DNA of 48,172 bases, taken from Pseudonocardia sp. Its GTDB lineage: Bacteria; Actinomycetota; Actinomycetes; Mycobacteriales; Pseudonocardiaceae. Each line of letters begins with the position of its first letter. Positions within the stretch are counted from its first letter, which is position 1. Positions 41,927 through 48,172 of the stretch are shown piece by piece. The position numbers and the translations under genes were made by a program. The stretch is from the NCBI RefSeq assembly GCF_029263155.1, contig NZ_JAJCYB010000002.1, forward strand, positions 1 through 48,172. The letters run 5' to 3'. Under the pieces are notes generated by a model. The model was given only the letters and a program-made list of their open reading frames with translations. It had not been told where the DNA came from and made no database searches.

Positions 41927-43222
41927 ATGAGCGAACTGCTGAAGCGGACCCGGGCGGTGCTCCCGTCCTGGCTCGCCATCTACTACGCCGAGCCCATCGA
42001 GCTCGACCGCGGCGACGGCCGCCACGTCTGGGACACCGACGGCAACCGGTACCTGGACTTCTTCGGCGGCATCCTCACCACGATGACGGCACACGCCCTG
42101 CCCGAGGTGACCGCGGCCGTCGCCGACCAGGCCGGGAAGATCATCCACAGCTCCACGCTGTACCTCAACCGGCCGATGGTGGAGCTGGCCGAGCAGATCG
42201 CGACGGTGTCCGACATCCCGGACGCCAAGGTGTTCCTCACGCCGAGCGGCACCGAGGCGAACGACGCGGCGTTGCTGCTGGCGTCGTCGCTGCGCCGGAG
42301 CAACCAGATCCTCGCGCTGCGCAACAGCTACCACGGCCGCTCGTTCTCGACGATCGCGATCACCGGCAACCGGTCCTGGTCCGCCACGTCGCTCTCGCCG
42401 TTCCAGACCTACTACGTCCACGGCGGCCAGCAGTACCGCTCGCCGTTCGCGGGGCTGTCCGACGGGGAGTACATCGCCGCCTGCGTCGCCGACCTGCGCG
42501 ACGTGCTCGACCAGGCGGGCGGGGACGTCGCGGCCTTCATCGCGGAGCCGATCCAGGGCGTCGGCGGGTTCACCTCCGGTCCCGACGGGCTGCTGGGCGC
42601 GTTCGCCGAGGTGCTCCGCGAGCAGGGCATCCTCTGGATCTCCGACGAGGTGCAGACCGGCTGGGGCCGCACCGGCGAGCACTTCTGGGGCTGGCAGGCC
42701 CACGTCGCTCCCACCCACCCCACCCCGGACCTGGTGACCTTCGCCAAGGGCATCGGCAACGGGCTGTCCATGGGCGGGGTGATCGCGCCGGCCGCGATCA
42801 TGGACTCACTCGGCGCCAACCACATCTCGACGTTCGGCGGCTCCCCGCTGACGTCCGCCGGGGCGCTGGCGAACCTGCGCTACCTGCTCGACCACAAGCT
42901 CCAGGACAACGCCGCAGCGCAGGGCCCCGCACTGTTCGACGGCCTGCGCGCGCTGGGCAGCCCGATCGTCGGCGACGTCCGCGGCAAGGGCCTCATGATC
43001 GGGTTGGAGCTGGTGCGCCCCGGCACCGGCACCCCCGGCGATCCCGCACCGGAGATCGCCACCGCGGTGCTGGAGGGCTGCAAGCGGCGCGGGCTGCTGG
43101 TCGGCAAGGGCGGCCTGCACGGCAACGTCCTGCGCGTCGCCCCACCCCTGACGCTCACGTCGGACGAGGCGGCAGAGGGCCTGGCCGCCCTGCTGTCCGC
43201 GCTGGAGGAGGCCACCCCATGA
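41927..43222 (+). CDS. Class III aminotransferase, beta-alanine/AGXT2-like
   Basis: A 431-residue PLP aminotransferase of fold type I: LTPSGTEANDAALLLAS, NSYHGRSFSTIAITG, the PLP Asp in LWISDEVQTGWGRTG, and the Schiff-base Lys in VTFAKGIGNGLSMGG. In this cluster it most likely transaminates beta-alanine or 3-aminoisobutyrate to the semialdehyde (inference). GGAGGTGGGGC precedes the ATG. Its stop overlaps a 26-codon mini-ORF (ATGA) leading into the dihydropyrimidinase gene. Confidence 0.9.
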   Translation: MSELLKRTRAVLPSWLAIYYAEPIELDRGDGRHVWDTDGNRYLDFFGGILTTMTAHALPEVTAAVADQAGKIIHSSTLYLNRPMVELAEQIATVSDIPDAKVFLTPSGTEANDAALLLASSLRRSNQILALRNSYHGRSFSTIAITGNRSWSATSLSPFQTYYVHGGQQYRSPFAGLSDGEYIAACVADLRDVLDQAGGDVAAFIAEPIQGVGGFTSGPDGLLGAFAEVLREQGILWISDEVQTGWGRTGEHFWGWQAHVAPTHPTPDLVTFAKGIGNGLSMGGVIAPAAIMDSLGANHISTFGGSPLTSAGALANLRYLLDHKLQDNAAAQGPALFDGLRALGSPIVGDVRGKGLMIGLELVRPGTGTPGDPAPEIATAVLEGCKRRGLLVGKGGLHGNVLRVAPPLTLTSDEAAEGLAALLSALEEATP

Positions 43223-43299
43223 GCACTTCGGAGCCTTATCGCTGTGTCGACCCCCCGCCCGCGAGCGTTGTGGCTCCGAGGTGCGGGAGGTCTGCGTGA
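43219..43299 (+). other. 26-codon mini-ORF containing an inverted repeat, between coupled genes
   Basis: The frame MSTSEPYRCVDPPPASVV and on overlaps the aminotransferase stop (ATGA) and the dihydropyrimidinase start (GTGA). The same DNA carries 13-bp inverted arms, 43223-43235 (GCACTTCGGAGCC) and 43272-43284, with one mismatch. It is probably a repeat element that supplies the ribosome site GGGAGG and keeps coupling. Confidence 0.6.
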
Positions 43300-44681
43300 G
43301 CAGGACGTTGATCACCGGGGGGACCGTCGTCACCGCGGCCGACGAGATGGCGGTCGACGTGCTCGTCGACGGGGAGAAGGTCGTCGCGCTCGGGGTTGAT
43401 CAGGGGTGGACGGCCTCCACCGTCATCGACGCCACCGGCAGGTACGTCATCCCCGGCGGTGTCGACGCCCACACGCACATGGAGCTGCCCTTCGGCGGCA
43501 CGTTCGCCTCCGACACGTTCGAGACCGGCACCCGCGCCGCGGCGTGGGGCGGCACCACCACGATCGTCGACTTCGCGGTGCAGTCGATGGGCGGGTCGTT
43601 GCGCGCGGGCCTCGACACGTGGATGGCGAAGGCGCAGGGCGAGTGCGCCATCGACTACGGCCTGCACATGATCATGGCTGACGTGAACGAGGGCTCGCTC
43701 AAGGAGATGGAGGGGCTCGTCGGGGAGGGCGTCAGCAGCTTCAAGCTGTTCATGGCATACCCCGGGGTGTTCTACAGCGACGACGGCAAGATCCTGCGCG
43801 CGCTGCAGAAGGGTGCCGAGACCGGCGGGCTGATCATGATGCACGCCGAGAACGGCATCGCGATCGACGTCCTCGTGGAGCAGGCGTTGGCCCGTGGGAA
43901 CTCCGATCCACGCTTCCACGGTGTGGTTCGGCACGCGCTGCTGGAGGCCGAGGCGACCAGCCGGGCGATCAGGCTCGCGCAGGTGGCGGGCGCGCCGATC
44001 TACATCGTGCACCTGAGCGCCACCGAGGCCCTCGACGAGCTCGCCCGCGCCCGTGACCAGGGCGTCAACGCGTTCGCCGAGACCTGCCCGCAGTACCTGT
44101 ACCTGTCCACCGACGACCTGGCCCGGCCCGGGTTCGAGGGCGCCAAGTACGTCTGCTCCACACCGCTGCGCCCGCAGGACCACCAGGCCGCGCTGTGGAA
44201 GGGGCTGCGCACCGACGACCTGTCGGTCGTGTCCACCGACCACTGCCCGTTCTGCTACACCGGCCAGAAGGACCTGGGCCTCGGCGACTTCTCCAAGATC
44301 CCCAACGGTCTGCCCGGCGTCGAGACGCGGATGGACCTGCTGCACCAGGCCGTGCTCGACGGACACATCGGGCGGCGCCGCTGGATCGAGCTGGCGTGCG
44401 CCACCCCGGCGCGCATGTTCGGGCTGTACCCGCGAAAGGGCACGATCGCGCCCGGCTCGGACGCCGACATCGTGGTCTACGACCCGACCGCCCGGCACGT
44501 GCTCAGCGCCGAGACACACCACATGAACGTCGACTACTCCTGCTACGAGGGAAAGACCGTGACCGGGCGCGCGGAGACGGTCCTGTCCCGCGGCCGCGTG
44601 ATCGTCGACCGTGGGGAGTACCGGGGCAGGAAGGGCGACGGCCACTTCCTCCGCCGCGACACCTGCGGCTACCTCCGCTGA
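43296..44681 (+). CDS. hydA: Dihydropyrimidinase
   Basis: A 461-residue cyclic amidohydrolase. The zinc ligands are in VDAHTHMELPFGG, the carboxylated Lys in SSFKLFMAYPG, and further ligands in MMHAENG, YIVHLSATEAL and VVSTDHCPF. It opens dihydrouracil or dihydrothymine to the N-carbamoyl-beta-amino acid used by the ureidopropionase. The GTG at 43296 is 5 nt after GGGAGG; five upstream in-frame codons are ignored. Full length, with no defects. Confidence 0.94.
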   Translation: MSRTLITGGTVVTAADEMAVDVLVDGEKVVALGVDQGWTASTVIDATGRYVIPGGVDAHTHMELPFGGTFASDTFETGTRAAAWGGTTTIVDFAVQSMGGSLRAGLDTWMAKAQGECAIDYGLHMIMADVNEGSLKEMEGLVGEGVSSFKLFMAYPGVFYSDDGKILRALQKGAETGGLIMMHAENGIAIDVLVEQALARGNSDPRFHGVVRHALLEAEATSRAIRLAQVAGAPIYIVHLSATEALDELARARDQGVNAFAETCPQYLYLSTDDLARPGFEGAKYVCSTPLRPQDHQAALWKGLRTDDLSVVSTDHCPFCYTGQKDLGLGDFSKIPNGLPGVETRMDLLHQAVLDGHIGRRRWIELACATPARMFGLYPRKGTIAPGSDADIVVYDPTARHVLSAETHHMNVDYSCYEGKTVTGRAETVLSRGRVIVDRGEYRGRKGDGHFLRRDTCGYLR

Positions 44682-44698
44682 CGCCCCGCCACCCCGCG

Positions 44699-44753
44699 TT
44701 GCAGTGGGGTGGCTCCACTCCAACCGCGTTGCAGTAAAGCCACTCCACTGCAA
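44699..44753. repeat. Imperfect inverted repeat between dihydropyrimidinase and LLM gene
   Basis: TTGCAGTGGGGTGGCT (44699-44714) pairs with 44738-44753 with one mismatch. The word CGCGTTGCAGT also occurs twice directly. The core resembles the repeats at 4529 and 28793. Confidence 0.85.
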
Positions 44754-44781
44754 TCCGACCGGCGACTCCCTGGAGGGTTCC

Positions 44782-45789
44782 ATGGATGTTGGGCTTGTTC
44801 TGCAGACCGATCCACCTGCCTCCACCGTCGTCGAACTCATGGTGCGCGCCGAGTCGCTGGGGTTCAGCCACGGCTGGACGTTCGACTCGCACGTGCTCTG
44901 GCAGGAGCCCTACGTCATCTACTCCCGCATCCTGGAGCGCACCTCCCGGATGGTGGTCGGCCCGATGGTGACGAACCCCGGCACCCGCGACTGGACCGTC
45001 ATCGCCTCCCTGCACGCCACGCTGAACGACATGTTCGGCAACCGGACGATCTGCGGCATCGGCCGCGGCGACTCCGCGATGCGCGTGCAGGGGCGCCCGC
45101 CGACGACGCTGGCGCGGCTCGAGGAGTCGATCCACGTGATCCGGGAGCTCGCCGAGGGCCGCTCGGTGGACCTGGGCGGCACCCAGGTGCAGATCCCCTG
45201 GGTGCCCGCGGGAGCGGCGCTGCCGGTGTGGATGGCCGGGTACGGGCCGAAGGCGCTCGACCTCGTCGGCCGGACCGCCGACGGCTTCATCCTGCAGCTC
45301 GCCGATCCCTACCTCGTCGAGTGGACGGTCAAGACCGTGCGCGCGGCCGCCGCGGCGGCGGGCCGCGACCCGGCGTCGATCACGATCTGCGTGGCCGCTC
45401 CCGCCTACGTCGGCGACGGCGGTGCCGATTCCCTCGACCATGCCCGCGACCAGTGCCGCTGGTTCGGCGGGATGGTCGGCAACCACGTGGCCGACCTGGT
45501 CACCCGCTACGGGGAGTCCGGCGTGGTGCCCGCCGAGCTCACCGGCTACATCAAGGGCCGCGACGGGTACGACTACAGCCACCACGGCCGTGCCGGCAAC
45601 GCGTCCACCGACTTCGTGCCCGACGATGTGGTCGACCGGTTCTGCCTGCTCGGCCCGCCCGCCGCGCAGCTCGACCGCCTCGCCGAGCTGCGGGAGCTGG
45701 GCGTCGACCAGTTCGCGATCTACGCGATGCACGACGCCCGCGAGTCGACGATCGAGGCCTACGGCGCGTCGGTGATCCCGGCACTGTAG
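44782..45789 (+). CDS. LLM-class F420-dependent oxidoreductase of the pyrimidine cluster (TIGR03842-like)
   Basis: A 335-residue luciferase-like monooxygenase-fold protein: MDVGLVLQTDPPASTVVELM, WTFDSHVLWQEPYVIYSRIL, NRTICGIGRGDSAMR, PVWMAGYGPKALDLVGR and DQFAIYAMHDA. It resembles the TIGR03842 group, which tends to lie near dihydropyrimidinase genes. No dihydropyrimidine dehydrogenase is visible here, so it could reduce the pyrimidine ring with F420H2 (inference), though other oxidations are possible. GGAGGG precedes the ATG at 44782; the frame upstream is repeat-derived. Confidence 0.85.
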   Translation: MDVGLVLQTDPPASTVVELMVRAESLGFSHGWTFDSHVLWQEPYVIYSRILERTSRMVVGPMVTNPGTRDWTVIASLHATLNDMFGNRTICGIGRGDSAMRVQGRPPTTLARLEESIHVIRELAEGRSVDLGGTQVQIPWVPAGAALPVWMAGYGPKALDLVGRTADGFILQLADPYLVEWTVKTVRAAAAAAGRDPASITICVAAPAYVGDGGADSLDHARDQCRWFGGMVGNHVADLVTRYGESGVVPAELTGYIKGRDGYDYSHHGRAGNASTDFVPDDVVDRFCLLGPPAAQLDRLAELRELGVDQFAIYAMHDARESTIEAYGASVIPAL

Positions 45790-45795
45790 GAACCG

Positions 45796-46200
45796 TCAGC
45801 GCGGTACCGGCACCGTCTGCGTCCCGCCGCCCCAGCCGTTGGCCTGGTCCCGGCCCTCGACGACGACCTCCCCGACGCCCTCCGGGATCGCGACGTCGAA
45901 CGAGCGGGTGAAGGGCTGCTCGGACGCGTGGTCGTGGGTCAGCTCGTTGACGCCGAACACCGTGCCGTCGGCGGCGCGGACCCGGAAGGCGTCCGCGTAC
46001 CGTTCGGGGGTGTCGTAGGGCGAGCTCACCGTCACGGCGAAGGAGAATTCGTCGTCGGCGGGGGTCACCTCGACGCCGACGATGTCCGGGAACCGCCGCT
46101 CGGCGGCCGGGCCCGACGGCCCGGGGCCGGGGGCCGAGCATCCGACCAGCAGCAGGACCGTCACGGCCGCAGCCGCCAGGGACAGGACGAACGACTTCAT
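45796..46200 (-). CDS. Hypothetical lipoprotein, 134 aa
   Basis: The signal MKSFVLSLAAAAVTVLLLVGC gives a lipobox Cys21. The mature part is a beta-rich domain of ~100 residues (VEVTPADDEFSFAVTVSSPYD, DAFRVRAADGTVFGVNEL, FDVAIPEGVGEVVVEGRD). I recall similar actinobacterial lipoproteins annotated only as hypothetical. It is convergent with the LLM gene (6 bp) and not linked to other functions. Confidence 0.78.
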   Translation of the reverse strand: MKSFVLSLAAAAVTVLLLVGCSAPGPGPSGPAAERRFPDIVGVEVTPADDEFSFAVTVSSPYDTPERYADAFRVRAADGTVFGVNELTHDHASEQPFTRSFDVAIPEGVGEVVVEGRDQANGWGGGTQTVPVPR

Positions 46201-46282
46201 CGCACCACCGTGGCACCGGCGCGCGGGCCCCGCCGGGCGGGCCCGCGATCCGTTCCCGGTCCGTCAGAACTCGGGTCGTGGG

Positions 46283-47479
46283 TCAGGGCGTCGGCAGCGC
46301 CGTGGCCCGGTGGCCGCGGGTGAAGTCCTCCGGGATGATCAGGTCGTCCGGGGTGAGATCGTGGATGCTCGACCTGCCCAGCCCGAGCAGCGCCTCGTCG
46401 ATGCCGCTGCGCAGGATCGACAGCACGTTGACGACGCCGGCCTGGCCGTTCGCGGCCATGCCCCACAGGTAGGCCCGGCCGATCATCACCGCCTTCGCGC
46501 CGAGCGCCAGCGCCTTGACGACGTCGCCGCCGCGCCGGATGCCGCCGTCGAGCAGGATCTCGGTCTGCCCGCCAACCGCGTCGACGATGCCGGGCAGCGC
46601 CCGGATCGAGGCAGGCGTGCCGTCGAGGTTGTTGCCGCCGTGGTTGGACACCGAGATCGCGGTGGCACCCGCGTCGACGGCGCGCCTGGCGTCGTCCGGG
46701 TGCATGATCCCCTTCACCGCGAACGGGCCGTCCCACTGCTCACGCAGCCAGGCGATGTCCTCCCAGGTGGGCAGCGGGGTGAACATCCACTCGCCGTACG
46801 CGCCGAAGAACGTGGGCGCGTCCTCACCGGGGGCCGCCAGGTTGGGGGTCGTCAGGTCGGGCAGGCCGCCGCTGCGCATCCACTCCAGCACGTACTTTGG
46901 CCGCACGATGCCCTCAGGCGCGAACTGCAGGATCGCCTTGAGGTCCATCTTCTCCGGGATGGGCGGGCTGCCCCAGTCGCGGCGGGTGGCGAACGTCCAG
47001 TCCAGCGTCATGATCAGGCCCTGGGCGCCGGCCTTCTTCGCCCGCTCGGCGCGCGCCACGATCTTGTCCCGGCCGCCGACCCAGTACATCTGGAAGAACG
47101 TCTTCGGGTTGGCTTCGCACACCTCTTCGACGGGCTTGCTCGCGAACGAGCTCAGCCCCATCGCGGTGCCGACCTCGTTGGCCGCGCGAGCGACACCGAC
47201 CTCGCCGTCCGGGGTGACGGCCTGCACGCCGGTCGGCGAGATCAGCACCGGCAGCGAGATGTCCTGGCCCATCACCGAGGTGGCCTGGTCGCGCTCCTGG
47301 GGGAGGTTCGCGATGTGCGGGCGGAACCCGAGCTCGGAGAACGCCTTGACGTTGTCGTCGAGCGTGATGCCCTGCTCCGAGCCCGCGACGAGTGCCAGGT
47401 ACACCGAGCGCGGCAGCCGCTTCTTCGCGCGGCGCTGCGCCTCGGCCACCGTCTCGAACCACTCCTTGCTGCTGGCCAT
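46283..47479 (-). CDS. mftD: MftD-like pre-mycofactocin synthase (alpha-hydroxy-acid oxidase family)
   Basis: A 398-residue FMN enzyme of the lactate oxidase/mandelate dehydrogenase family. The ISPTGVQAVTPDGEVGVARA, TLDWTFATRRDWGSP and PTWEDIAWLREQWDGPF segments and the GGIRRGGDVVKALALGAKAV flavin site match MftD, which deaminates and oxidises the mycofactocin precursor. No other mft genes lie in the window, so this may be a stand-alone paralogue acting on an alpha-hydroxy acid. AAGGAG precedes the ATG. Confidence 0.78.
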   Translation of the reverse strand: MASSKEWFETVAEAQRRAKKRLPRSVYLALVAGSEQGITLDDNVKAFSELGFRPHIANLPQERDQATSVMGQDISLPVLISPTGVQAVTPDGEVGVARAANEVGTAMGLSSFASKPVEEVCEANPKTFFQMYWVGGRDKIVARAERAKKAGAQGLIMTLDWTFATRRDWGSPPIPEKMDLKAILQFAPEGIVRPKYVLEWMRSGGLPDLTTPNLAAPGEDAPTFFGAYGEWMFTPLPTWEDIAWLREQWDGPFAVKGIMHPDDARRAVDAGATAISVSNHGGNNLDGTPASIRALPGIVDAVGGQTEILLDGGIRRGGDVVKALALGAKAVMIGRAYLWGMAANGQAGVVNVLSILRSGIDEALLGLGRSSIHDLTPDDLIIPEDFTRGHRATALPTP

Positions 47480-47788
47480 CACCGCTCCTTCGCGAGCCTG
47501 CCGGGTCTTCCGGCGCACCCTAACCCGGCAACCGGCCACCTGCCGTCGACTCCGGCGGTTGTGCCCGGTCGGCCTGTTCGGCTGGGCAGGGTCGGCCCCC
47601 TCCCCCGCGCCTAGCAGCGACAGTGATCGACGGGTGGGAACGCGCAGCGGCGTGCGGCACGCCCCGTGGTTCCCGGTCGCCGATCATGGCCGGCCATCCC
47701 GGTAGCCCGCCCGGGACCACCGGCACGACGGCCCGGTCCAGGTGCTGCTCGGCGGCCTCATGAGTGGCGGGTCAGCGGGAGTGGCGGG
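47480..47788. other. Intergenic region without a recognisable gene
   Basis: 309 bp hold short GC-rich hairpins and, at its edge, a 17-bp direct repeat (47762-47778 and 47779-47795, GAGTGGCGGGTCAGCGG) that runs into the tatA stop codon. No promoter motif stands out. Confidence 0.6.
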
Positions 47789-48067
47789 TCAGCGGGTGGC
47801 GTCGACCGGCTCGGGGGTCTGGACCGGCTGGGGGGTCTGGACCGGCTGGGGCGCGGTGTCGGCCGACGCCGTGGGCAGCACCGCGGTCGGGGCCGGATCC
47901 TGTGCGGGCTCGGGGGTGCCGTCGTCCTTGAGGCCCTTCATCTCGCCCTTGAAGACGCGGGCGGACTGGCCGATGGAGCGGGCCATGTCGGGGAGCTTCT
48001 TCGCGCCGAAGACGAGCACGAGCACTCCGAGCAGGATGATCAGTTCCCAGCCACCGAGGTTCGGCAT
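47789..48067 (-). CDS. tatA: Twin-arginine translocase subunit TatA
   Basis: A 92-residue TatA/E. The N-terminal membrane helix (WELIILLGVLVLVFGAKKL) is followed by the amphipathic helix PDMARSIGQSARVFKGEMKG, then a Pro/Ala/Thr-rich tail. The tail includes a doubled PQPVQT motif encoded by two ~17-bp repeats (about 47817-47850), and the stop codon lies inside another direct repeat, so the tail length has probably varied by slippage. It has a normal TatA core, forming the protein-conducting pore. Confidence 0.94.
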   Translation of the reverse strand: MPNLGGWELIILLGVLVLVFGAKKLPDMARSIGQSARVFKGEMKGLKDDGTPEPAQDPAPTAVLPTASADTAPQPVQTPQPVQTPEPVDATR

Positions 48068-48172
48068 GGTGCGGTCCTTCCGTTGTCGGGTCGTTCAGGG
48101 GGGATACGGCACAGCGGTGGGGGGGGGGCGCGGCGCGCGCGCGGCCCGAGCCCCCAGGCGCGCGGGGCCGAG

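Overview
The window is very GC-rich, gene-dense DNA with frequent GTG starts and ATGA/GTGA stop-start overlaps. The gene content (13E12-type HNH protein, F420-type LLM oxidoreductase, MftD-like enzyme, MEDS/anti-sigma protein, actinobacterial group 1h hydrogenase with its private DUF genes) points to an actinomycete. A member of the Pseudonocardiaceae such as Pseudonocardia is my best guess (inference).

Layout. (1) 1-398: 3' end of a DUF222/13E12 HNH gene. (2) 416-8335, minus strand: a BadH-like SDR, an AtuA-family protein, an SRPBCC protein, a small ORF, both subunits of a biotin-dependent acyl-CoA carboxylase, and a DUF6158-like protein. (3) 8364-15979: a MEDS/HATPase anti-sigma-type protein, a SIMPL lipoprotein, a fatty-acid desaturase, a two-gene stretch of visibly lower GC, a YibE/F membrane protein, a class II aldolase and a membrane-anchored molybdopterin oxidoreductase. 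(4) 15966-22631, minus strand: a tightly coupled seven-gene operon. It encodes a SAM methyltransferase, an SbnA/cysteine-synthase-like PLP enzyme, a Rossmann/DUF364-like protein with a frameshift, a FecB-type lipoprotein, a FecCD permease, an EntS-like MFS transporter and a FecE-type ATPase. Its promoter has a Zur-like palindrome (22647-22661) filling the spacer between -35 and -10, and the first gene looks leaderless. I read it as a zinc-controlled metallophore synthesis, export and uptake unit. (5) 22769-23626: a DedA protein. (6) 23731-39901: a complete high-affinity group 1h [NiFe]-hydrogenase island. hypF, a 46-codon mini-hypC, a SIS-HypC fusion, a SIS isomerase, hypE, hypC, hypD and a DUF6390-like gene lie on the minus strand. 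hypA, hypB, then hhyS, hhyL, a NifU-like gene, DUF5947-like, DUF6084-like, a 446-aa unknown, a maturation protease, a DUF6893-like micro-gene and a second full hypC lie on the plus strand. A PadR regulator follows on the minus strand. (7) 40428-45789: a COG4315 lipoprotein, then a reductive pyrimidine catabolism cluster (beta-ureidopropionase, class III aminotransferase, dihydropyrimidinase, F420-type LLM oxidoreductase). (8) 45796-48067, minus strand: a lipoprotein, an MftD-like FMN enzyme and TatA.

How the genes fit together. The hydrogenase island should oxidise trace H2. HypA/B deliver nickel, HypC/D/E/F build the Fe(CN)2CO unit, and the endopeptidase trims the large subunit. The locus-specific DUF and SIS proteins probably serve assembly, FeS delivery or electron transfer.

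A second theme is the number of small palindromic or tandem repeats, several of them inside reading frames (carboxylase alpha subunit, HypF twice) or between coupled genes. Four different short tandem arrays fill the 0.9 kb between hypB and hhyS. I found no tRNA, rRNA, CRISPR array or complete insertion sequence.
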